This document shows positions 55,344-63,128 of a stretch of 64,000 bases of DNA, one piece after another; position 1 is the first letter of the stretch; each line of letters begins with the position of its first letter. Below the pieces are notes generated by a model, which did no database searches, was not told the DNA's origin, and saw only the letters and a program-made list of their open reading frames with translations. The position numbers and the translations under genes are program-made. The stretch is from contig NC_022584.1 of assembly GCF_000479335.1 (NCBI RefSeq), forward strand, positions 434,001 through 498,000, written 5' to 3'. Source of the DNA: Streptococcus ilei. Lineage in GTDB: Bacteria; Bacillota; Bacilli; Lactobacillales; Streptococcaceae.

Positions 55344-55526
55344 ATGCCATTTGTACGAATTGATTTATTTGAAGGACGCACATTGGAACAAAAGAAAGCT
55401 TTGGCCAAGGAAGTAACCGAAGCTGTTGTTCGGAATACAGGTGCTCCCCAATCCGCCGTTCACGTCATCATCAATGATATGCCTGAAGGAACTTACTTCC
55501 CTCAAGGTGAGATGAGAACTAAATAA
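55344..55526 (+). CDS. 4-oxalocrotonate tautomerase family enzyme
   Basis: A 60-residue tautomerase subunit. Pro-2, which becomes the N-terminal catalytic base after Met removal, is followed by FVRIDLFEGRTLEQKKALA; Arg-12 and HVIINDMPEG fit the family. Such proteins form hexamers that interconvert enol and keto acids; in streptococci the physiological substrate is unknown. GGAGGTGG precedes the ATG. It is single, convergent with the MATE gene and followed by repeat copy F. Confidence 0.88.
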   Translation: MPFVRIDLFEGRTLEQKKALAKEVTEAVVRNTGAPQSAVHVIINDMPEGTYFPQGEMRTK

Positions 55527-55532
55527 ATGAAA

Positions 55533-55711
55533 GAGAGTGGGACAGAAATCGGTAATTCGTTAGAATTCGATTTCGTCGTCCCACCTCCGCACAGTTGAGT
55601 AGGGCTGTAAAAGCTGATGAAATCAGCGTAGTAGAGCCCACTCAACCACTGCGTCTTGCTCGACAATCCAAAGACAATTAAGAGGCTAGGACTTTTGTCC
55701 CAGCCTCTTTT
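55533..55711 (+). repeat. Structured MITE-like repeat, copy F (with terminator)
   Basis: Complete copy six bases after the tautomerase stop and co-oriented with it. The terminal hairpin (55682-55707) lies only seven bases from the end of the convergent MATE gene, so it may terminate both. Confidence 0.92.
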
Positions 55712-55713
55712 GT

Positions 55714-57060
55714 TTAAGAAACTTGGTATTTCTTTTGAATCTGCCATAGACGCAGCTGGTAACAAATACCACTAACGACAATGCTAGAAATTAAGCCAAT
55801 CCAGTAAGCATACGGACCTAGGTTGGTGACATGGTCTAAAAAGATCCCCAATGGAATAGAGACACACCAGTAGCTAAAAACTCCGAGCAAGAAGGGAACG
55901 GTAGTATCCTTGTAACCGCGTAGAATCCCTTGAATCGGTGCTGCGACCGTATCCGCTATTTGGAAAAGTAGGCTATAGGTCATGAAAATAGCTGTCTGGT
56001 GGATAAATTCCGGCTCAGTGCCATAGAGCCCTGCTACTTGATAGCGATAAAGATAGAGGAAGCTAAGGGTAAAGAAGGCAAACCCAAAGGCTGTCCATCG
56101 TCCAATCCGGCAATATTGACGTACAACATCGGGACGCCCAGCCCCAATCTCGTAGGACACAATAATAGCCATTGTATTGGAGATGCTAGCTGGAAAAGCG
56201 TACATGAGAGTTGAAAAATTCATGGCCGACTGGTGACTGGCAATGGTCATAGATGGGAATTTAGCCATGAGCAAGCCCACTAAAGAGAAGATGATGACTT
56301 CTGCAAACACAATCCCCCCAATCGGTAAGCCCAGGCGAATCGTCTCTTTCATCTCTTTGAAATTGATAGGTTGAATCTTCCAAAGTTGGTAGATAGCTAC
56401 TTTAGGGTGTTTAAAAAGGATCAAAAAAGCAATGATGAGGAGGACCCAGTAAGCCAAAGATGTCCCTAGTCCCGCTCCTGCTCCTCCTAGCTCAGGAAGA
56501 CCAAAAGCTCCATAAATCAACATGTAGTTAAAACTAGCATTTAAAGGTAATAAGAGCAACATAAGGTACATAGACAAGCGAGTGAGACCTAAAGTATCCA
56601 GCAAGGAACGGACCACACTAAAGAGTAAGAGAGGCAAAATTCCTAGAGAGAGAAAGGCTAAGTAATGGGTTGCAATCCCCTCTACGACACTTTCTAAACC
56701 AATTTTACTTAAGACAATCGGTGCAATCAGCAAGACAAAAGCGATCAAGAGGACAGCCATCATGAAAGAGAGATAGATAAATTGATAAAAATCAGAAGCG
56801 ATTCTTTTTTTATTCCCCTGCCCTAAGTGATGACCAATAATGGGCGTTAAAGCAGATACAATCCCGGTTAAAAAGGTAAAGAAGGGATTCCAAAGACTGG
56901 TGGCGGTTGACACGCCAGCTAAGTCCAAGGTATTGTATTGTCCTGTCATGGCTGTATCGACAAAACTAGCAGAATAGTTGGCTAGTTGATAGACCAGGAG
57001 AGGGATAAATAGACTGATAAACAAACGCAAGCGTTCTTTAAAATGATGGGTTAGATACAT
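55714..57060 (-). CDS. MATE family efflux transporter
   Basis: A 448-residue polytopic protein with about 12 membrane helices and the two-fold MATE repeat. It has VYQLANYSASFVDTAMTGQY at the N-terminus, TGIVSALTPIIGHHLGQGN (~65-83) and a corresponding segment in the second half, IMVSYEIGAGRPD-like IIVSYEIGAGRPDVV. Such proteins export cationic drugs in exchange for Na+ or H+; the substrate here is unknown. Confidence 0.9.
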   Translation of the reverse strand: MYLTHHFKERLRLFISLFIPLLVYQLANYSASFVDTAMTGQYNTLDLAGVSTATSLWNPFFTFLTGIVSALTPIIGHHLGQGNKKRIASDFYQFIYLSFMMAVLLIAFVLLIAPIVLSKIGLESVVEGIATHYLAFLSLGILPLLLFSVVRSLLDTLGLTRLSMYLMLLLLPLNASFNYMLIYGAFGLPELGGAGAGLGTSLAYWVLLIIAFLILFKHPKVAIYQLWKIQPINFKEMKETIRLGLPIGGIVFAEVIIFSLVGLLMAKFPSMTIASHQSAMNFSTLMYAFPASISNTMAIIVSYEIGAGRPDVVRQYCRIGRWTAFGFAFFTLSFLYLYRYQVAGLYGTEPEFIHQTAIFMTYSLLFQIADTVAAPIQGILRGYKDTTVPFLLGVFSYWCVSIPLGIFLDHVTNLGPYAYWIGLISSIVVSGICYQLRLWQIQKKYQVS

Positions 57061-57142
57061 GGATGATACTCTCTTCCTGTCAAGTTGAAATTTTCTCTTA
57101 CCAATCTACTATATGTCACCTTAAATGTCAAAAAAATTAAAA

Positions 57143-57319
57143 GAGAGTGGGACAGAAATCGGTAATTCGTTAGAATTCGATTTCGTCGTCCCACCTCCGC
57201 ACAGTTGAGTAGGGCTGTAAAAGCTGATGAAATCAGCGTAGTAGAGCCCACTCAACCACTGCGTCTTGCTCGATAATCCAAAGACAATTGAGAGGCTAGG
57301 ACTTTTGTCCCAGCCTCTA
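57143..57319 (+). repeat. Structured MITE-like repeat, copy G (opposite to its neighbours)
   Basis: Complete + strand copy lying between two minus-strand genes: after the end of pbuX and before the start of the MATE gene. It is the only one of seven that does not follow a co-oriented gene. On the minus strand the terminal stem still forms after pbuX but has no T-run behind it. Confidence 0.92.
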
Positions 57320-57325
57320 TTTATA

Positions 57326-58588
57326 CTATTTTTTGTTACGGTTCAAGATGGCGTTCAGAATGATTGCCAAGACGCTGGCAACGACAATTCCATTTGCAAA
57401 GAACATTTTAAATGCACTTGGAAGGCCGTTAAAGAGAGTACTATTGTTCAAACCGACTCCTGCTGCTATCGATACAGCCGCGATGAGGAAATTGTGCTCA
57501 TTGTGTTCAAAATCGACACGAGCCAGAATCTGCATCCCCTGAATAGATACAAAACCAAACATAACCAGCATGGCTCCACCAAGTACTGGACTTGGAATGA
57601 TTTGTGCCAAAGCTCCAAACTTAGGAAGGAGACCAAGGAGAACGAGGAAACCAGCTGCATAGTAGATTGGAAGACGAGTCTTGATACCAGACAATTTCAC
57701 CAAGCCTACGTTTTGTGAGAATCCAGTGTAAGGGAAGGTATTGAAGATACCACCGAGAAGTACGGCCAACCCTTCAGCGCGGTAGCCATTACGGAGGCGC
57801 GTGCTATCAATTGGATCTTTTGTAATATCCGAAAGTGCAAGATAAACACCAGTCGATTCCACCATTGAAACAGTTGCGATGATACACATCATAACGATTG
57901 AGGTGATTTCAAACTTAGGAGCTCCAAAGAAGAACGGTGTTGGAACATGAAGAATAGGGGCCTGATCCACGGGCGTGAAGTCCACCAAGCCCATAGAAGC
58001 TGCAATAGCTGTCCCAACGATCAACCCAATCAAAATAGAGATGGATTTGATAAAGCCTGTCGTATAGATATTAACCACGAGAATGATGAGAATGGTAATC
58101 ACGGCCAAAAACAAACTTTGAACCGTTGGTTCTGCTGCATTGTTTCCCATGTTCCCAATCGCAACTGGAATCAAGGTCAAACCGATTGTGGTAATGACAG
58201 ATCCTGTAACAATAGATGGGAAGAGGTTGGCAATTTTAGAGAAGAAACCTGAGACCAGAACGACGTAAATCCCTGAAACAATCAAGGCACCAAACATAGC
58301 GCCACTACCATGGCTAGCCCCAATCATGCTAAGAGGCGCCACGGACTGGAAGGCCACCCCGAGAACGACCGGAAGACCAATCCCGAAATATTTGTTTAAC
58401 TGCAATTGCAGGAAGGTGGCTACCCCACACATAAAGATATCTGTAGAAATCAGATAGGTTAGTTGGTGGGCATTATAGCCCAAAGCGCCCGCAATCATAA
58501 TCGGTACTAAAATAGAACCCGAATACATGGCCAATAGGTGCTGCAAGCCTAGAATGGCTGCCTGTGAATGGTTTTCTTGCTTTTGCAT
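57326..58588 (-). CDS. pbuX: Xanthine permease
   Basis: A 420-residue NCS2-family nucleobase:cation symporter with about 14 membrane segments. The N-terminus ILGLQHLLAMYSGSILVPIM and the SQNVGLVKLSG-type motif in PYTGFSQNVGLVKLSGIKTR (~294-313) are typical. It overlaps xpt by one base and is controlled by the guanine riboswitch upstream, so uptake and salvage of xanthine are co-regulated. Confidence 0.94.
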   Translation of the reverse strand: MQKQENHSQAAILGLQHLLAMYSGSILVPIMIAGALGYNAHQLTYLISTDIFMCGVATFLQLQLNKYFGIGLPVVLGVAFQSVAPLSMIGASHGSGAMFGALIVSGIYVVLVSGFFSKIANLFPSIVTGSVITTIGLTLIPVAIGNMGNNAAEPTVQSLFLAVITILIILVVNIYTTGFIKSISILIGLIVGTAIAASMGLVDFTPVDQAPILHVPTPFFFGAPKFEITSIVMMCIIATVSMVESTGVYLALSDITKDPIDSTRLRNGYRAEGLAVLLGGIFNTFPYTGFSQNVGLVKLSGIKTRLPIYYAAGFLVLLGLLPKFGALAQIIPSPVLGGAMLVMFGFVSIQGMQILARVDFEHNEHNFLIAAVSIAAGVGLNNSTLFNGLPSAFKMFFANGIVVASVLAIILNAILNRNKK

Positions 58589-59169
58589 TAGATGTCTGCC
58601 TCCTTGAATACAACTTGACCATTTTCAAAACGGTCCAAACGAGCTAGGGATACAACTGGGTAGCCGAGTTTTTCTAGCAGTCCACGGCCTTCTTGGAAGG
58701 ATTTTTCAATGACGATGCCAACTGCTTCTACACGTGCCCCAGCTTGTTCGATAATCTGGATCAAGCCTTTAGCTGCTTGGCCATTTGCTAGAAAGTCATC
58801 GATGATCAAGATGCGATCATCTGGTGATAAAAACTTGCCAGCAATGGAAACGGTACTGGTCACTTGCTTGGTAAAGGAATAGACTTCTGCTGTCAAAATC
58901 CCTTCATTCATCGTAATATTCTTTGCTTTTTTAGCGAAGATCATAGGAAGTTCTAAAGCTTCTGCGACATAGAGGGCAGGAGCGATTCCGGAAGCTTCAA
59001 TGGTGACAACTTTAGTCAGTCCAGCATCTTTAAAGCGATTCGCAAATGCCTTCCCAATCTCTTTCATCAGCTGGTAATCCACTTGGTGGGTCAAGAAGGA
59101 ATCAACCTTAAGGATATTCTCTCCCAAGACATTTCCGTCTTTTAAAATACGTTCTTCTAATAATTTCAT
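58588..59169 (-). CDS. xpt: Xanthine phosphoribosyltransferase
   Basis: A 193-residue PRTase that converts xanthine and PRPP to XMP. The PRPP-binding motif is [21 protein letters not shown] ([17 protein letters not shown], ~122-138). The N-terminal [20 protein letters not shown] matches Xpt. GGAG lies eight bases before the start. First gene of xpt-pbuX, behind a riboswitch-terminator leader. Confidence 0.95.
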   Translation of the reverse strand: MKLLEERILKDGNVLGENILKVDSFLTHQVDYQLMKEIGKAFANRFKDAGLTKVVTIEASGIAPALYVAEALELPMIFAKKAKNITMNEGILTAEVYSFTKQVTSTVSIAGKFLSPDDRILIIDDFLANGQAAKGLIQIIEQAGARVEAVGIVIEKSFQEGRGLLEKLGYPVVSLARLDRFENGQVVFKEADI

Positions 59170-59193
59170 GTTTTCTCCTAAACACTTTGGAAC

Positions 59194-59221
59194 AAAAATA
59201 GAGACTTACCAAGTAAGCCTC
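59194..59221 (-). terminator. Riboswitch-controlled terminator before xpt
   Basis: GAGGCTTAC-TTG-GTAAGTCTC followed by TATTTTT. The CTTACTT of its 5' arm (59217-59211) is complementary to AAGTAAG (59262-59256) at the 3' side of the aptamer, giving the alternative antiterminator. Confidence 0.85.
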
Positions 59222-59254
59222 TAGTGAATACAGGAGTCCCTGTATCAATCATAG

Positions 59255-59321
59255 ACTTACTTATTGTTAGGTGTTCCGGCACCTTGTAGAGACCTTGCGC
59301 CAATCCGCAAGATAAATAAGT
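59255..59321 (-). promoter_or_regulatory. Purine (guanine-class) riboswitch aptamer
   Basis: On the minus strand P1 is CTTATT (59320-59315) with AATAAG (59265-59260). P2 is CTTGCG-GATTGG-CGCAAG, the junction TCTCTAC corresponds to the canonical TTTCTAC, and P3 is GGTG-CCGGAAC-ACCT. The GG of loop 2 and CC of loop 3 can make the loop-loop kiss. The J3/1 position that decides specificity reads C (CTAAC), the guanine/xanthine class. Guanine binding would stabilise P1 and release the terminator, switching off xpt-pbuX. Confidence 0.9.
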
Positions 59322-59331
59322 AATTGTAGTT

Positions 59332-60315
59332 TTAATGAGAGTCACCATTCCAGATTGAATTCTTTACGATGACATAATCGACATGCTTCAGATCAGCAAC
59401 CTTTCGGCCTCCAGCATAGGAAATAGAACTTTGCAAGTCTTGCTCCATCTCTGTCAAGGTATCTTGCAGATGACCTTTGGCTGGAAGAAGGATTTTCTTA
59501 CCTTCAACATTTTTATAGGCCCCTTTTTGGTACTCGGAAGCAGATCCATAATACTCTTTAAAGGATTCCCCGTCGACTTCAACGGTTTTACCTGGGCTTT
59601 CAATGTGACCTGCAAAGAGAGAACCGATCATGACCATGCTAGCACCAAAACGAATGGATTTCGCAATATCTCCATGGGTCCGAATGCCACCATCTGCAAT
59701 AATCGGCTTGCGAGCTGCTTTTGAACACCAACGAAGGGCTGCTAACTGCCAACCGCCAGTACCAAAGCCAGTCTTCACTTTAGTGATGCAGACCTTACCA
59801 GGACCAATCCCGACCTTAGTCGCATCTGCTCCAGCGTTTTCCAACTCACGAACAGCTTCTGGAGTTCCGACATTTCCTGCGATGACAAAGGTATCTGGTA
59901 ATTCCTTTTTGATATGCTGGATCATTTGGATGACACTATCTGAGTGACCGTGAGCGATGTCGATGGTGATGTATTCTGGTGCATCGTCCTTGAGTTGAGT
60001 CACAAAATCGTACTCATATTCTTTTACTCCAACTGAGATAGAAGCGATTAATCCCTGATCGTGCATACGTTTGATAAAGGGAATGCGTCCATCTTCGTCA
60101 AAGCGGTGCATAATGTAAAAATACCCCCCCTTAGCCAGTTGCTCAGCTACGTCCTCATCTAGGATGGTCTGCATGTTAGCAGGTACGACTGGCAACTTGA
60201 AAGTGTGCTTACCAAACTGAACGGTGGTGTCAGCTTCTGCACGACTTTTGATAATGCACTTGTTAGGGATTAATTGAATATCTTCGTAATCAAAGATTGG
60301 AAATTCGTTTAACAT
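59332..60315 (-). CDS. guaC: GMP reductase
   Basis: A 327-residue NADPH enzyme converting GMP to IMP. The IMPDH/GMPR barrel has the catalytic cysteine in [13 protein letters not shown] (~173-185), [14 protein letters not shown] and [14 protein letters not shown]. The start at 60315 gives the conserved [15 protein letters not shown]. An in-frame ATG at 60360 has a better Shine-Dalgarno (GGAAGG, eight bases) and would add [16 protein letters not shown] promoter and a PurR box lie upstream. It ends just before the xpt riboswitch. Confidence 0.94.
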   Translation of the reverse strand: MLNEFPIFDYEDIQLIPNKCIIKSRAEADTTVQFGKHTFKLPVVPANMQTILDEDVAEQLAKGGYFYIMHRFDEDGRIPFIKRMHDQGLIASISVGVKEYEYDFVTQLKDDAPEYITIDIAHGHSDSVIQMIQHIKKELPDTFVIAGNVGTPEAVRELENAGADATKVGIGPGKVCITKVKTGFGTGGWQLAALRWCSKAARKPIIADGGIRTHGDIAKSIRFGASMVMIGSLFAGHIESPGKTVEVDGESFKEYYGSASEYQKGAYKNVEGKKILLPAKGHLQDTLTEMEQDLQSSISYAGGRKVADLKHVDYVIVKNSIWNGDSH

Positions 60316-60389
60316 ACGGATTGAAATCTCGTTTCTAAATTTTAAATCGTGATGGTTCATCACTACGCCTTCCGACGTTTCCATTCAAG

Positions 60390-60453
60390 ATTATAACAAA
60401 GATACGGATTCGATTCAATTAGAATGCTGATTATCTAAATAATGTTCGGAAAT
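60390..60453 (-). promoter_or_regulatory. guaC promoter with PurR box
   Basis: On the minus strand TTGAAT (60418-60413), 17 bases and TATAAT (60395-60390), so +1 is ~60383. ATTTCCGAACATT at 60453-60441 matches the PurBox consensus AWWWCCGAACWWT at every position, centred ~64 bases upstream of +1, an activator-type position. Confidence 0.75.
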
Positions 60454-60494
60454 TACTAGATGATTGTTTAGAAGAGTTTCTATATATGAGTTAT

Positions 60495-61217
60495 TTATGA
60501 ACAAACGCCAATCCAATTGATGATTTCTTTACTGACAAGATTGGGGACGGCTGTATAAAAATCGTGACCGAGATCCTTTAAGAGTATCTTCTTGATAGAG
60601 GGATCTAATGCCTCAAGTGCTTCAGCTCTCCAAGTGGGTTCTTCCTTGTATTTAGGACCAATGAATAAGGCCTTGGTATCTGTGAGAGGAACTTGAAAAG
60701 ATCGGAGGTTCCGTCTGAGTCTCAGCAAGGAAAGAACAGCTTGTGAATCTAGATCCAGTTCATAATGATGGAGATCAGAATTCCAACGATAACTGGCTTG
60801 GATGGCTTTTATAGTCGCTGGCGAAGCATTGTCAGTATCTCCAAGTTCACTCGCAACCGCTTCTTCTAGATATGAAAAGACCTGTTACTTCAGATAGGTA
60901 AGTGTCTCCTCAATTTCCTGCTCCAGTGGTAAGATCTGATCCATGTCAAGATAGCCACCGTCAAGAAGGACCAGGTGTGTCATTTGTGGCATATTGGATG
61001 CTAGGTACCGAGCCAAATCTCCACCAAACGAATGGGCAATGATACAAGTTTTTTCATTAGTATCCGCATAGGCTTCAAACCAATCTACTAAATCTTTTGA
61101 AGATTCCAGGTTTATCTTATAGGGGTCTAGATACGTGATGGGAAATGGAAAACAGTGAGCAAATTCGGTCATATGATTCTCGTTACTTCCAAGTCCTCCG
61201 ATAAAGTAAAACCTCAT
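60495..61217 (-). pseudogene. Alpha/beta hydrolase with one internal stop codon
   Basis: A ~240-codon hydrolase frame, intact except for TAA at 60887-60885 (codon 111). The N-terminal part has the serine nucleophile in IIAHSFGGDLARYLA and LLDGGYLDMD. After the stop, in the same frame, QVFSYLEEAVASEL continues to a normal end, with a His in DLGHDFYT. A single base change (e.g. from AAA, CAA or GAA) would explain it. The truncated product would keep the nucleophile but lose the His. It overlaps the downstream end of the acetyltransferase gene by four bases. Confidence 0.88.
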
Positions 61218-61774
61218 CCTTTCACCTCTATTTCCTTGATGATTCTGGCCGGATTACCTGCTAAGACTACATTATCCCCAAAGGATTTTGTCACCACAGC
61301 TCCTGCTCCGACGACGACATTATCGCCTAGGGTAACACCTGGAAGAATGATGGCTCCTCCACCTGCCCAGAAGTTATCTCCAATCGTTATTGGAGCACCA
61401 TATTCTTTTCCTGCATTTCGTTCGTGTGGATCCAGGGGATGAAGAGGAGTGAGAAATTGACAATTGGGACCGATCATGGCGTTCTTCCCAATCCTAATCG
61501 GGCAGACATCTAGCATGGTTAGGTTCCAGTTGGCATAAAAGTTCTCTCCCAAGTGGATATTCACCCCATAATCACAAGCCAAAAAAGGGTGTAGGGAAAG
61601 ATTTTCCCCAGTGGACCCGAACCAACTTTTTATGATTTGGCTTCGTTTCACGCCATCTGCTTCTTGGTTAAAGGCAAATTGCTTGGTCCGAGCTTCTTGC
61701 GCCAACCTCCTCAATTCTGGATCCATGGGACTGTAGAACTCACCAGCAATCATCTTTTCATATTCAGTTTTCAT
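61214..61774 (-). CDS. Sugar O-acetyltransferase (maltose/galactoside type)
   Basis: A 186-residue left-handed beta-helix acetyltransferase. The N-terminal Mac domain is TEYEKMIAGEFYSPMDPELR; hexapeptide repeats follow (IRIGKNAMIGPNCQFLTPLH with the catalytic His, ITIGDNFWAGGGAIILPGV, LGDNVVVGAGAVVTKSFGDN). It transfers acetyl from acetyl-CoA to sugars, usually as a detoxification step. The ATG at 61774 is preferred because the one at 61780 abuts GGGAG. Confidence 0.9.
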   Translation of the reverse strand: MKTEYEKMIAGEFYSPMDPELRRLAQEARTKQFAFNQEADGVKRSQIIKSWFGSTGENLSLHPFLACDYGVNIHLGENFYANWNLTMLDVCPIRIGKNAMIGPNCQFLTPLHPLDPHERNAGKEYGAPITIGDNFWAGGGAIILPGVTLGDNVVVGAGAVVTKSFGDNVVLAGNPARIIKEIEVKG

Positions 61775-61795
61775 AGTCATCTCCCGTCTAATAGT

Positions 61796-61818
61796 AAAAA
61801 ACCACTCATAGTGAGTGG
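61796..61818 (-). terminator. Terminator after the 41-residue peptide gene
   Basis: CCACTCA-CTA-TGAGTGG followed on the minus strand by T6. Confidence 0.85.
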
Positions 61819-61831
61819 GCTTGTTTATCTC

Positions 61832-61957
61832 TTAATGGTACATCAGGTAACCATCGAAGAGCTCAAATATTTTTCCTATCGCTCGGAAAACAAGAGCCGC
61901 AACAAGGGCAACCAGCAAGAAGTAAGCTACAGCAAAAATCACACTAATGATCATCAT
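61832..61957 (-). CDS. 41-residue membrane peptide
   Basis: A short gene with complete signals. The promoter is TTGAAA-17-TATAAT, AAAGGAG lies six bases before the ATG, and an intrinsic terminator follows 14 bases after the stop. The product starts MMIISVIFAVAYFLLVALVA and has one long hydrophobic helix followed by a basic/acidic tail, RAIGKIFELFDGYLMYH. It is a single-pass membrane peptide; whether it is a regulator, a toxin of a type I system or a subunit of the neighbouring Tat/iron system is unknown. Confidence 0.75.
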   Translation of the reverse strand: MMIISVIFAVAYFLLVALVAALVFRAIGKIFELFDGYLMYH

Positions 61958-61995
61958 GACACACTCCTTTTTAATGTACTTTTTCCACCCTCTAT

Positions 61996-62026
61996 TATAC
62001 TCCGGGCCTATTTTAGTTTCAAGGAA
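61996..62026 (-). promoter_or_regulatory. Promoter of the 41-residue peptide gene
   Basis: On the minus strand TTGAAA, 17 bases (CTAAAATAGGCCCGGAG), TATAAT, about 40 bases before the start codon. Confidence 0.75.
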
Positions 62027-62083
62027 AACGTTATCAAAAATTGATTTGTTTTCAATTTGTAATTTACAAAAATTTTCAGACTG

Positions 62084-62146
62084 TTCAAAAATAACAGAAA
62101 GCAGGATTCTTACTCAGATATCGTTTTAAGTCTATCCTCCTGCTTT
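62084..62146 (-). terminator. Terminator of the tat operon
   Basis: AAAGCAGGA pairs with TCCTGCTTT around a long loop; TGTTATTTTTG follows on the minus strand. Confidence 0.7.
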
Positions 62147-62208
62147 TGCTATTATTGAAAATGAAAGAAGTCATGATAGTTCTGTCAGAAAATATCATGA
62201 AAGGAAAG

Positions 62209-62406
62209 CTATTTTTCTTCTTTATCGGTCTTGTCTTTGTCCTCTTCTTTTTCAGCGGCACCATTGTTGACGGCCGACTTGAATTCAGAGAACATTTTTC
62301 CAAGTGAGTGTCCTAACTCTGGCAAACGCTTTGGTCCAAAGATTAAGAGTGCTCCCAGGATAATGATAATTAGGCCTGGTGCACCGATATCACGTAAAAT
62401 TCCCAT
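62209..62406 (-). CDS. tatA: Twin-arginine translocase subunit TatA
   Basis: A 65-residue TatA/E protein: one N-terminal membrane helix (APGLIIIILGALLI), the hinge FGPKRLPELG, an amphipathic helix and a charged tail, EEDKDKTDKEEK. TatA polymerises to form the pore for folded proteins. It lies two bases after tatC. Confidence 0.95.
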   Translation of the reverse strand: MGILRDIGAPGLIIIILGALLIFGPKRLPELGHSLGKMFSEFKSAVNNGAAEKEEDKDKTDKEEK

Positions 62407-62408
62407 AT

Positions 62409-63128
62409 TTATCTCCTTTTTTGTATGCGGTTATAGATGATGCGACTGATGCCCAAGCTCACTTCATAGAGCAAGATAAGAGGCACAGTCATTGCTAGAT
62501 CACTGATAAAATCAGCAGGGGTCAGGATGACTGCTAGTAACAGCAATAGAAAGTAGGCTATTCGGCGATAGCGCCTTAACCAATCTGGCGTTAAGATATG
62601 AATCGAGGTCAAAAAGGCTACAAGGACCGGCAATTCAAACAAGACACCCAGAGGAACGGTCGTATGAAAGACGAAGGTCAAGTAGTTCTGTGCCGTTAAC
62701 TGAATGGTAAACTGACCTTGTCCCAACTTCAAGAGTACCTCTAAGATAGCTGGACTAACCAGATAATAGCCGAAGAATAAGCCTAGTAAGAAACAAATCA
62801 AACTAGCTGGCACATAGAGCAGAATAGCTCCTGCTTCTCCTTTTCTCAAGGCTGGCTTTACAAATTGCCAGACTTGAAAGAGGGTGAAGGGCAGGGTGAT
62901 GGTAAAAGCCATTAAACCTGCCAATTGCAGGTAGATGCTTAAAATATCATTAGGTCCGAGGACCAAGAGTTTTTCCCGAAAGCCAGCCGTCAAGTAGGCA
63001 TAAAGCTGATCAGAAAACAAGAAGGCTCCACAAAAGACAAGGAAAAAACAAAGGATGCAAGCGATGAAGCGCCGTCTAAACTCGCTTAAATGCTCTACAA
63101 TCGTGAGCCTTCTATCTTCATTTTTCAT
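62409..63128 (-). CDS. tatC: Twin-arginine translocase subunit TatC
   Basis: A 239-residue protein with six membrane helices. The N-terminal EHLSEFRRR with its conserved Glu and Arg and the first periplasmic loop are typical of the signal-peptide receptor. With TatA it forms a minimal Tat system. It overlaps the iron permease gene by 11 bases, consistent with export of the heme peroxidase EfeB of the same system, whose gene would lie outside the window. Confidence 0.95.
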   Translation of the reverse strand: MKNEDRRLTIVEHLSEFRRRFIACILCFFLVFCGAFLFSDQLYAYLTAGFREKLLVLGPNDILSIYLQLAGLMAFTITLPFTLFQVWQFVKPALRKGEAGAILLYVPASLICFLLGLFFGYYLVSPAILEVLLKLGQGQFTIQLTAQNYLTFVFHTTVPLGVLFELPVLVAFLTSIHILTPDWLRRYRRIAYFLLLLLAVILTPADFISDLAMTVPLILLYEVSLGISRIIYNRIQKRR

